DNA from: Streptomyces litmocidini
GTDB taxonomy: Bacteria; Actinomycetota; Actinomycetes; Streptomycetales; Streptomycetaceae
Reading direction: 5' to 3'
Length of the DNA: 64,000 bases
Assembly: GCF_014649755.1 (NCBI RefSeq)
Contig: NZ_BMTQ01000005.1
Coordinates: 186,001-250,000 of the forward strand
The position numbers and the translations under genes were made by a program. The first letter of the stretch is position 1, and each line of letters starts with the position of its first letter. Under the pieces are notes generated by a model. That model made no database searches. It was not told where the DNA came from and was given only the letters and a program-made list of their open reading frames with translations. Below, one piece after another: positions 40,679-48,271 of the stretch.

Positions 40679-42106
40679 CTAGGTCAGCGGCTCGCCGATG
40701 TGATGCACCCGGACCAGGTTCGTGGTGCCGGCGACGCCCGGCGGGGAACCGGCCGTGATGACCACGACGTCGCCCGGCCGACAGCGGCCGATCCGCAGCA
40801 GCTCCTCGTCGACCTGGGCCACCATCGCGTCCGTGGAGTCCACGGACGGCCCGAGGAAGGTCTCGACGCCCCAGGTGAGGTTGAGCTGGGAGCGGGTCGC
40901 CGGGTCCGGGGTGAAGGCGAGCAGCGGGATCGGCGAGCGGTAGCGGGAGAGCCGCTTGACCGTGTCGCCGGACTGGGTGAAGGCCACGAGGAACTTGGCG
41001 CCCAGGAAGTCGCCCATCTCGGCGGCCGCGCGGGCCACGGCGCCGCCCTGGGTGCGGGGCTTGTTCCGCTCGGTCAGCGGGGGCAGGCCCTTGGCGAGGA
41101 CGTCCTCCTCCGCGGCCTCGACGATCCGGCTCATGGTGCGGACCGTCTCGATCGGGTAGCGGCCCACACTGGTCTCGCCGGAGAGCATCACGGCGTCGGT
41201 GCCGTCGATGACCGCGTTCGCCACGTCGCTCGCCTCGGCGCGCGTGGGGCGGGAGTTGTCGATCATCGAGTCGAGCATCTGGGTGGCGACGATGACCGGC
41301 TTGGCGTTGCGCTTGGCCAGCTTCACCGCGCGCTTCTGGACGATCGGCACCTGTTCGAGCGGCATCTCGACGCCCAGGTCGCCGCGGGCGACCATGATGC
41401 CGTCGAAGGCGGCGACGATCTCCTCGATGTTCTCGACGGCCTGCGGCTTCTCGATCTTGGCGATGACGGGGAGCCTGCGGCCCTCCTCGTCCATGATCCG
41501 GTGCACGTCCTCGATGTCCCGGGCGCTGCGGACGAAGGAGAGGGCGATGACGTCGGCACCGGTGCGCAGCGCCCAGCGCAGGTCCTCGACGTCCTTCTCG
41601 GAGAGGGCCGGGACGGAGACGGCGACACCGGGCAGGTTGAGGCCCTTGTGGTCGGAGACCATGCCGCCCTCGATGACGCGGGTGTGCACGCGGGGGCCCT
41701 CGACGGAGGTGACCTCCAGGGTGACGCGGCCGTCGTCGACGAGGACGAACTCGCCCGCGGTCACGTCCTCGGCGAGGCCGGAGTAGGTGGTGCCGCACTG
41801 CCGGCGGTCGCCCTCCACGGGCTCGACGGTGATGGTGAACTCGTCGCCGCGTTCAAGGAGTACGGGCCCCTCGCGGAAGCGGCCGAGACGGATCTTCGGG
41901 CCTTGAAGGTCGGCGAGGACGCCGACGCTGCGGCCGGTCTCGTCGGAGGCCTCACGGACGTGCTGGTAGCGCTTCTCGTGATCGGCGTAGCTGCCGTGGC
42001 TGAGGTTGAAGCGGGCCACGTCCATTCCGGCCTCGATCAACGCCTTGATCTGGTCGTATGTTTCGGTGGCGGGCCCAAGGGTACAAACGATTTTCGCTCG
42101 GCGCAT
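40679..42106 (-). CDS. pyk: Pyruvate kinase
   Basis: 475 residues, complete. Catalytic (beta/alpha)8 barrel plus B and C domains: AKIVCTLGPAT and FNLSHG at the start, GPKIRLG, the catalytic Lys in IAKIEKPQAVENI, MVARGDLGVEM, and ATQMLDSMI...RAEASDVANAV. It converts phosphoenolpyruvate plus ADP to pyruvate plus ATP. No Shine-Dalgarno precedes the ATG; instead a TAGGCT box ends 6 bp before it, consistent with a leaderless mRNA. Streptomyces usually carries two pyk genes; which one this is cannot be told here. Confidence 0.96.
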   Translation of the reverse strand: MRRAKIVCTLGPATETYDQIKALIEAGMDVARFNLSHGSYADHEKRYQHVREASDETGRSVGVLADLQGPKIRLGRFREGPVLLERGDEFTITVEPVEGDRRQCGTTYSGLAEDVTAGEFVLVDDGRVTLEVTSVEGPRVHTRVIEGGMVSDHKGLNLPGVAVSVPALSEKDVEDLRWALRTGADVIALSFVRSARDIEDVHRIMDEEGRRLPVIAKIEKPQAVENIEEIVAAFDGIMVARGDLGVEMPLEQVPIVQKRAVKLAKRNAKPVIVATQMLDSMIDNSRPTRAEASDVANAVIDGTDAVMLSGETSVGRYPIETVRTMSRIVEAAEEDVLAKGLPPLTERNKPRTQGGAVARAAAEMGDFLGAKFLVAFTQSGDTVKRLSRYRSPIPLLAFTPDPATRSQLNLTWGVETFLGPSVDSTDAMVAQVDEELLRIGRCRPGDVVVITAGSPPGVAGTTNLVRVHHIGEPLT

Positions 42107-42112
42107 GAGGCG

Positions 42113-42118
42113 AGCCTA
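42113..42118 (-). promoter_or_regulatory. Candidate -10 box for a leaderless pyk transcript
   Basis: On the minus strand TAGGCT occupies 42118-42113, with the pyk ATG starting at 42106, exactly where +1 would fall. The -35 position (CTTCGC or CCTTCG) is poor. Supporting evidence is mainly spacing and the absence of a ribosome-binding site. Confidence 0.4.
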
Positions 42119-42159
42119 GGGCTTACCAGCGGGTAGCGAAGGCGCCCGGCATGACTACT

Positions 42160-42186
42160 CAACAACCTTTCCGTGAAAGGTTGTTG
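42160..42186. repeat. Perfect 12-bp inverted repeat upstream of pyk
   Basis: CAACAACCTTTC (42160-42171) and GAAAGGTTGTTG (42175-42186) form a perfect dyad with a 3-nt centre. It is AT-rich relative to its surroundings and overlaps TTGACA (42184-42189). It lies between the pyk start and the SIMPL stop, so it may be the terminator of the SIMPL gene or an operator for pyk. Confidence 0.7.
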
Positions 42187-42252
42187 ACAAGTCTTGAATC
42201 TGTGCGGCGGGTTGCTCCGATGAGCGGGTTACGGGCCGAAAGGCCGTTCGTC

Positions 42253-42927
42253 TCAGAGTGCGGGCGGCTCCATCGTGAACCGTGCCGCGACCTCCGCGGT
42301 GACCGTCTGCCGCTGGGGTTCGAGGTCCAGCGGAGCGGGCGCCTCCACCGCCTCGGCGGCGAAGGCCATGCGCATTCCGCCGGCCGGAGCCGGCATCCCC
42401 GGGGCGAGTCCGGTGTCGGAGAGTTCGAGGAGCGCCACCAGGGAGGTGCCGAGCGCCTCCGCGTACTCGCGCGCCCGGCGCACCGCGTCCCGCACGGCCC
42501 GCCGGCGCGCCTCCGCGTGCGCCGGGGAGTCCGGACGCAGCGACCACCAGGGGCCGTCCACCTGGGTCCACTCCAGGTCGGCGAGGTGCGTGACCAGCTC
42601 GCCGAGGGCGGTGAAATCGGTCAGCTCGGCCGACAGGTGCACCCAGCCCCGGTAGCCGCGCACCCGCTCGCCGCGGCCGTGCCGGGCCGGCTCGGGGCTG
42701 ACGGACAGGGCGCCCGTCTCCAGCGCGGCGACGGCCTCGCCACAGGACTTGAGGAGGGCGATCGCCTCGGCGTTACGGCCCGTCAGGGCGGCGAGCACCG
42801 AGGCCCGGTCGGTGCCCCCGGCCCGTACCGTCACGCCGATCCGCGCCAGCTCCGGCTCCACCTCCAGGCGGCCCTCGCCGCGGACCGTCACCTGGGGTGC
42901 CTCGGGGGTGGGATGTGGCTGTGTCAT
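42253..42927 (-). CDS. SIMPL-domain (DUF541) protein
   Basis: 224 residues without a signal peptide. The pattern is that of SIMPL/DUF541: VTVRGEGRLEVEPELARIGVTVRAGGTDRASVL at the start, RGYRGWVHLSAELTDFTALGELVTHL in the middle, HAEARRRAVRDAVRRAREYAEALG, and VTAEVAARFTMEPP at the end. Family members are periplasmic or cytoplasmic; one mouse member binds a kinase, and bacterial roles are mostly unknown. ATG 42927 with GGGAAAG upstream. It lies upstream of pyk on the same strand, separated by a dyad. Confidence 0.85.
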   Translation of the reverse strand: MTQPHPTPEAPQVTVRGEGRLEVEPELARIGVTVRAGGTDRASVLAALTGRNAEAIALLKSCGEAVAALETGALSVSPEPARHGRGERVRGYRGWVHLSAELTDFTALGELVTHLADLEWTQVDGPWWSLRPDSPAHAEARRRAVRDAVRRAREYAEALGTSLVALLELSDTGLAPGMPAPAGGMRMAFAAEAVEAPAPLDLEPQRQTVTAEVAARFTMEPPAL

Positions 42928-43052
42928 GCCGAACACTTTCCCACTCCGTAACCCGAAAGGGCTGTTGCGACAGTGCGGTCTGAGCCAGAATCTACGCGCG
43001 TTGTGCGCCGTGGCCGGCGCACGCGTCGACAGAACCACAAGGGGAGAAACAC

Positions 43053-44852
43053 ATGCCGCTGAACCGCAGGACGTTCCTGGAGCGCTCGGCCGCCGCCGGG
43101 GCCGGAGTGGCCGTCGCCGGAGCCGTCGCCGTTCCCGCCGAGGCCGCCGGCCCCGGCCGCCCGCGTCCGCAGAAGCGGTACTCCTTCACCGTGATGGGCA
43201 CCACCGACCTGCACGGCAACGTCTTCAACTGGGACTACTTCACGGACAAGGAGTTCGACGACAAGGCGCACAACGACGTCGGCCTCGCCAAGATCTCCAC
43301 CCTGGTGAACCAGGTCCGCGCCGCGAAGGGCCGCCGCAACACCCTGCTCATCGACGCCGGCGACACCATCCAGGGCACCCAGCTCTCGTACTACTACGCC
43401 AAGGTCGACCCGATCACCCGGACCGACGGCCCGGTCCACCCCATGGCCCAGGCCATGAACGCCATCGGCTACGACGCCGCCGCACTCGGCAACCACGAGT
43501 TCAACTACGGCATCCCGGTGCTGCGGAAGTTCGAGGAGCAGTGCGACTTCCCGCTGCTCGGCGCCAACGCGCTCGACGCCAAGTCCCTGCGCCCGGCCTT
43601 CGCCCCGTACAGCATGCACTGCCTGCGCACCCCGCACGGCAAGGACGTCAAGGTCGCGGTGCTCGGCCTGACCAACCCGGGCATCGCCATCTGGGACAAG
43701 GCGAACGTCACCGGCAGGATGGTCTTCCCCGGTCTGGAGGAGCAGGCCGCGAAGTGGGTGCCGAAGCTGCGCTCCATGGGCGCCGACGTCGTGGTCGTCT
43801 CCGCCCACTCCGGCTCCTCCGGCACCTCCTCGTACGGCGACCAGCTCCCGTACGTCGAGAACGCCGCCGCGCTCGTCGCCGAGCAGGTCCCCGGCATCGA
43901 CGCGATCCTCGTGGGCCACGCCCACACCGAGATCCCCGAGTACAAGGTCGCGAACAAGGAGACCGGCAAGGACGTCGTCCTGTCCGAGCCCCTGAAGTGG
44001 GGCCAGCGCCTCACCCTCTTCGACTTCGACCTGGTGTGGGAGAAGGGCCGCTGGGTGGTCGAGAAGGTCGGCGCCCAGGTCCTCAACTCCAACACGGTCG
44101 CCGAGGACCCGGAGATCACCGGACTGCTCGCCGACGAGCACAAGAAGGTCGTCGCGTACGTCAACCAGGTCATCGGCACCTCCACGGCGGCCATGACGAC
44201 GGCCGACGCGCCCTGGAAGGACGAGCCGATCATCGACCTGATCAACGTCGTCCAGGCCGAGACGGTGAAGGCGGCCCTCGCGGGCGGCGCGTACGCCGGT
44301 CTGCCCGTCCTCTCGCAGGCCTCCTGCTTCTCGCGCACCGCCCGGATCCCCGCCGGGGAGATCAGCATCAAGGACGCCGCCGGCCTCTACCCCTTCGAGA
44401 ACACGCTGGAGGCCCGTCTGCTGACCGGCGCCCAGCTGAAGGACTACCTGGAGTACTCGGCGAGGTACTACGTCCTGACCCCGGCGGGCGCGCCCGTCGA
44501 CACCGCGAAGCTCACCAACGCGGACAACACCCCGGACTACAACTACGACGCCGTCTCGGGCCTGACCTACGACATCGACATCGCGAAGCCGGTCGGGCAG
44601 CGGATCGTGAACCTGGCCTTCGAGGGCAGGCCGCTCGACCCGGCGGCGAAGTTCGTCCTCGCGGTCAACAACTACCGCGCCAGCGGCGGCGGCGCCTTCC
44701 CGCACGTCGCCAAGGCCGAGCAGCTGTGGGCCAACTCGGACGAGATCCGCAACACCATCATCCAGTGGGTGAAGGCGAAGGGCACGGTCGACCCGGGTCT
44801 CTTCGCGTCGGTGGACTGGAAGCTGACCCGGGACGGCGTGCCGGTCTTCTAG
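43053..44852 (+). CDS. Tat-exported 5'-nucleotidase / metallophosphatase
   Basis: 599 residues. The Tat signal (NRRTFLERSAAAGAGVAVAG) is at the N-terminus. The calcineurin-type metal site follows: TDLHGN (residues 51-56), DAGDTIQGT (101-109), GNHEF (146-150) and GHAHTEIP. The C-terminal 5'-nucleotidase substrate domain has VNQVIGTSTAAMTT, LYPFENTLEARLLTGAQLKDYLEYSA and AVNNYRASGGG. It dephosphorylates extracellular nucleotides, 2',3'-cyclic nucleotides or related esters to recover phosphate and nucleosides. GGGGAG precedes the ATG. No phosphate-starvation (PhoP) box was recognised upstream. Confidence 0.92.
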   Translation: MPLNRRTFLERSAAAGAGVAVAGAVAVPAEAAGPGRPRPQKRYSFTVMGTTDLHGNVFNWDYFTDKEFDDKAHNDVGLAKISTLVNQVRAAKGRRNTLLIDAGDTIQGTQLSYYYAKVDPITRTDGPVHPMAQAMNAIGYDAAALGNHEFNYGIPVLRKFEEQCDFPLLGANALDAKSLRPAFAPYSMHCLRTPHGKDVKVAVLGLTNPGIAIWDKANVTGRMVFPGLEEQAAKWVPKLRSMGADVVVVSAHSGSSGTSSYGDQLPYVENAAALVAEQVPGIDAILVGHAHTEIPEYKVANKETGKDVVLSEPLKWGQRLTLFDFDLVWEKGRWVVEKVGAQVLNSNTVAEDPEITGLLADEHKKVVAYVNQVIGTSTAAMTTADAPWKDEPIIDLINVVQAETVKAALAGGAYAGLPVLSQASCFSRTARIPAGEISIKDAAGLYPFENTLEARLLTGAQLKDYLEYSARYYVLTPAGAPVDTAKLTNADNTPDYNYDAVSGLTYDIDIAKPVGQRIVNLAFEGRPLDPAAKFVLAVNNYRASGGGAFPHVAKAEQLWANSDEIRNTIIQWVKAKGTVDPGLFASVDWKLTRDGVPVF

Positions 44853-44877
44853 TTCCCCCTGCCGGGTCTTCCCGTTC

Positions 44878-46290
44878 CTACTGCTGTACGAGAGGCGTCA
44901 GCTTCCGGCCCTGGGCCGGGATGCCCGGCGCCTCTCGCGCGTCCAGGCCGAAGCTGGTGAAGGCGGTGCGGCGCGGCAGCGGGTACGGCTCCTTGCCGGT
45001 GACCGAGTTGAGGATCGTCGCACTGCGCCAGGCCGCCAGGCCCAGGTCGGGGGCGCCGACGCCATGGGTGTGGCGCTCGGCGTTCTGGACGTACACCGCC
45101 CCCGTGACGGAGGGGTCGAGGACCAGGCGGTACCGCTCGTCGATCCGGGGGCGCCCGGCGGAGTCGTGGCGCAGGTACGGGTCGAGCCCGGCGAGCATCC
45201 GGTCCACCGGGCGCTCCCGGTAACCGGTCGCGAGGACGACGGCGTCGGTGGTGAGCCGGGAGCGGGTGGACTGCTGGACGTGTTCGAGGTGCAGCTCGAC
45301 CTGGGTGGTGGCGACCCGCCCCGCGGTGCGGACCCGGACGCCGGGGGTGAGGACGGCGTCGGGCCAGCCGCCGTGCAGGGTGCGGCGGTAGAGCTCGTCG
45401 TGGATGGCGGCGATGGTGTCCGCGTCGATCCCCTTGTGCAACTGCCACTGACGGGGGACGAGTTCGCCGCGCACCGGCTCGGGCAGGGCGTGGAAGTAGC
45501 GGGTGTAGTCGGGGGTGAAGTGCTCCAGGCCGAGCTTGGAGTACTCCATGGGGGCGAAGGCCTCGGTCCGGGCCAGCCAGTGGATCCGCTCGGCCCCGGC
45601 GGGGCGGGCGCGGAGCAGGTCGAGGAAGACCTCGGCACCGGACTGGCCGGAGCCGATGACGGTGACGTGACCGGCGCGCAGCAGCGACTCGCGGTGGGCC
45701 AGGTAGTCGGCGGAGTGGATCACCGGGACGCCGGGGGCGTCGGCCAGCGGCCGGAGCGGCTCGGGGACGTACGGCTCCGTGCCGACGCCCAGGACGACGT
45801 TCCGGGTGTAGGCGCGGCCCAGGGCCTCGGCCTCGCCCTCCGGGTCGACCTGGGTGAAGTCGACCTCGAACAGCCGCCGCTCCGGGTTCCAGCGGACGGA
45901 GTCGACCTGGTGGCCGAAGCGGAGTCCGGGGAGCCGCTCGCTGACCCAGCGGCAGTAGGCGTCGTACTCGGCGCGGTGGATGTGGAACTTCTCGGCGAAG
46001 TAGAAGGGGAAGAGGCGCTCGCGGCTCTTCAGGTAGTTGAGGAAGGTCCAGGGGCTGGCGGGGTCGGCGAGGGTCACCAGGTCGGCCAGGAAGGGGACCT
46101 GGAGGGTGGCTCCGTCGAGGAGCAGCCCGGGGTGCCAGTGGAAGGCCGGCCGCTGCTCGTAGAAGGTGGCGGCGAGGCCGCCGGGGACGCCGTCCGCGAG
46201 GGCGGCGAGCGAGAGGTTGAAGGGGCCGATGCCGACGCCCACCAGGTCGTGGGGCTGATCGGGGTCCTGCTGGGGGGTGTCGCCGGTCAT
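44878..46290 (-). CDS. Amine/amino-acid N-hydroxylating flavin monooxygenase
   Basis: 470 residues of the lysine N6-hydroxylase / ornithine N5-hydroxylase family (IucD, SidA, DesB relatives). FAD site VGVGIGPFNLSLAAL near residue 17-30, substrate-binding FLADLVTLADPASPWTFLNYL, NADPH site VIGSGQSGAEVFLDLL near 215, and the family ATGY in VVLATGYRERPVD. It N-hydroxylates a primary amine such as lysine, ornithine or cadaverine to build hydroxamates. The ATG overlaps the stop of the upstream decarboxylase (ATGA), so decarboxylation and hydroxylation are coupled in expression, as in desferrioxamine desA-desB. Confidence 0.9.
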   Translation of the reverse strand: MTGDTPQQDPDQPHDLVGVGIGPFNLSLAALADGVPGGLAATFYEQRPAFHWHPGLLLDGATLQVPFLADLVTLADPASPWTFLNYLKSRERLFPFYFAEKFHIHRAEYDAYCRWVSERLPGLRFGHQVDSVRWNPERRLFEVDFTQVDPEGEAEALGRAYTRNVVLGVGTEPYVPEPLRPLADAPGVPVIHSADYLAHRESLLRAGHVTVIGSGQSGAEVFLDLLRARPAGAERIHWLARTEAFAPMEYSKLGLEHFTPDYTRYFHALPEPVRGELVPRQWQLHKGIDADTIAAIHDELYRRTLHGGWPDAVLTPGVRVRTAGRVATTQVELHLEHVQQSTRSRLTTDAVVLATGYRERPVDRMLAGLDPYLRHDSAGRPRIDERYRLVLDPSVTGAVYVQNAERHTHGVGAPDLGLAAWRSATILNSVTGKEPYPLPRRTAFTSFGLDAREAPGIPAQGRKLTPLVQQ

Positions 46291-47663
46291 CGGTGCGCGC
46301 TGCCTTCCACGAGGGTGAGGATCCGGTCCAGGTCGCCGGGGGTGGCGTGGGGGTTGAGCAGGGTGGCCTTGAGCCAGAGGCGGCCGTCGGCCTTCGCCCG
46401 GCCGAGGACGGCCCGGCCCTCGGCGAGGAGGGTGCGGCGGATCGCCGCGACGGCCTCGTCGGTGGCGCCGGACGGCCGGAAGAGGACGGTGGTGAGCGTG
46501 GGCCGGTCCTTGAGGTCCAGGCCGGGGGCCTTCTCCACCCGGTCGGCGAGGTCCTGGGCGAGGTCCATGCACCGGTCGACGAGCGCGCCGAGGCCGGTGC
46601 GGCCCAGGGCGCGGAGGGTGACGGCGGTCTTGAGGACGTCGGGGCGGCGGGTGGTGCGCAGGGAGCGGCCGAGCAGATCGGGGAGGCCGGCCTCGGTGTC
46701 GTCGTCGGCGTTGAGGTAGTCGGCGGTGTGGCCGAGGACGGTGAGGTCGGCGGCGTCGCGTACGGCGAGGAGTCCCGCCGCGGCCGGCTGCCAGCCGAGC
46801 TTGTGCAGGTCGACGGTGACGGTACGGGCCCGGTCGAGGCCGTCGAGGAGCCGGCGGTGCGTACGGCTGAAGAGGACGGGACCGCCGTACGCGGCGTCGA
46901 CGTGGAGTTCGGCGCGGGCGCCGGCGCACACCTCGGCGATCTCCGGGAGCGGATCGACCAGGCCCTCGTCGGTGGTGCCGGCGGTGGCGGCGACGAGGAC
47001 GGGCCCTTCGCCCGCGCCGGCCAGGGCTTCGCGGAGGGCCTCCGGGTCCATCGTTCCGCTCGGCGTGGGCACGACGACCGGCTCCGGCAGGCCGAGGAGC
47101 CAGGCGGCGCGGCGGAAGGAGTGGTGGGCGCCGGCCCCGACGACGGTCCTGAGCCCGTCGCCGTGCCGCTCCCGGGCCAGCAGCAGGGCGAGTTGGTTGG
47201 ACTCGGTGCCGCCGGTGGTGACGAGCGCGTCGGGGGCTCCCGCGCCGGGGAAGACCTCGGCGGCCAGCGCCGCCGTGACCTCGGCCTCCAGGGCGGAGGC
47301 CGCGGGCGCCTGGTCCCAGGAGTCCATCGACGGGTTCAGCGCGGAGGCGGCCAGATCGGCGGCCGCGGCGAGCGCGAGGGGCGGGGTGTGGAGATGGGCG
47401 GCGCAGAGGGGGTCGGCGGGGTCGGCGGCGCCCTCCGCCAGGACCCGGACGAGGGTGCGGAGCGCCTCCTGGGGGCCCCGCCCCGTCTCGGGAAGCGGCT
47501 CCCCCAGCGCCTCGCGCACGCGCCGGGCCACGGCCTCCGGGCCGCCCGCCGGGAGCGGGCCGCCCCTGGCCCGCGCTCCTTCCCCGAGGGCGTCGAGGGC
47601 CGTGCCGAGGAGACGGCTCAGGGCGGTGGTGTCGGCGGCGAGGGGTGGGGGTGCGGCACGCAT
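46287..47663 (-). CDS. PLP-dependent amino-acid decarboxylase (group II)
   Basis: 458 residues of the group II decarboxylase family, nearest by eye to L-2,4-diaminobutyrate / lysine decarboxylases of siderophore loci. Landmarks: NPSMDSWDQAPAASALE, VTTGGTESNQLALLLAR, HHSFRRAAWLLG, HVDAAYGGPVLFS, and the PLP lysine K288 in DLHKLGWQPAAAG. The likely product is a diamine (cadaverine or 1,3-diaminopropane) passed to the hydroxylase encoded next. The ATG 47663 is chosen at the start of conserved text; the long upstream open frame is Pro/Arg-rich and looks noncoding. No iron box was found upstream. Confidence 0.88.
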   Translation of the reverse strand: MRAAPPPLAADTTALSRLLGTALDALGEGARARGGPLPAGGPEAVARRVREALGEPLPETGRGPQEALRTLVRVLAEGAADPADPLCAAHLHTPPLALAAAADLAASALNPSMDSWDQAPAASALEAEVTAALAAEVFPGAGAPDALVTTGGTESNQLALLLARERHGDGLRTVVGAGAHHSFRRAAWLLGLPEPVVVPTPSGTMDPEALREALAGAGEGPVLVAATAGTTDEGLVDPLPEIAEVCAGARAELHVDAAYGGPVLFSRTHRRLLDGLDRARTVTVDLHKLGWQPAAAGLLAVRDAADLTVLGHTADYLNADDDTEAGLPDLLGRSLRTTRRPDVLKTAVTLRALGRTGLGALVDRCMDLAQDLADRVEKAPGLDLKDRPTLTTVLFRPSGATDEAVAAIRRTLLAEGRAVLGRAKADGRLWLKATLLNPHATPGDLDRILTLVEGSAHR

Positions 47664-48271
47664 GGACGACAGGGTGCCGGGGGTTTCCGGGGTTTGTCCG
47701 GAGAGTCGGGTCCTGTGACCCGAACGGGGGACGGCGGGGCGGGATGCGGGGCGGGGGCGGGCCGGTGGCGGTCCGGAGGTCAGGTCGCCTCCGGGTCGGC
47801 CCTCGTGCCCATGTCCTCGTGTTCCGCGTCGTGTCGGTGGAAGAGGTGGCGGCCCCGTACGGCCGGCCTCGGAGGCCTTCCCCACCCTGACCGGACCGCT
47901 CGGGGCGTTCGAACGGGCCCGCGCCGGCGTCGAGGCCGGACTCCACCGGAGGGCCGCCGAGGAGACGGCCCGCGGCCTGCGCGGTCAGGAGGCGGACCTC
48001 TGCGTCGCCTCGCAGCCCTTCGCGCCCGACGGCCCGGAGGGGGTGCGGCTGCTCGACCCGCGCCCCCGTCGCCCGGATCGCCGTCGACAGCCCCGCCTGC
48101 CGGCGCGCCCTCGCCCTGCTCCGGTGCGCCGACGGCCACCCGACGGGCGCCGCGTGCCCGGTGCGCGCGGCGCCGACCGGCTGGGACCGGACGTCCGGCC
48201 CGGTCCGATCCGCCGGACGGCCCTGGGCGGTGTCCTGCCGGCCGGGCCCGGCCCGGCCGGCAGCTCGACCC
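47664..48271 (+). pseudogene. 608-bp gap with a possible decayed gene
   Basis: No intact gene. Plus-strand fragments have a protein-like look: frame 1 from about 47887 reads LTGPLGAFERARAGVEAG, with EADLCVASQPFAPDG further on, and frame 2 from about 48077 reads IAVDSPACRRALALLR, with ADGHPTGAACPVRAAP further on. The two would need a frameshift near 48050 and neither has a start signal. This may be a remnant of a regulator-type gene, or simply GC-rich noise. The first 200 bp next to the decarboxylase show nothing I can name. Confidence 0.2.

Noticed and set aside
47646..47885. N-terminal extension of the decarboxylase up to 47885
   Set aside because: The added 74 residues are Pro/Arg/Gly-rich with no fold character; the conserved protein begins at 47663.
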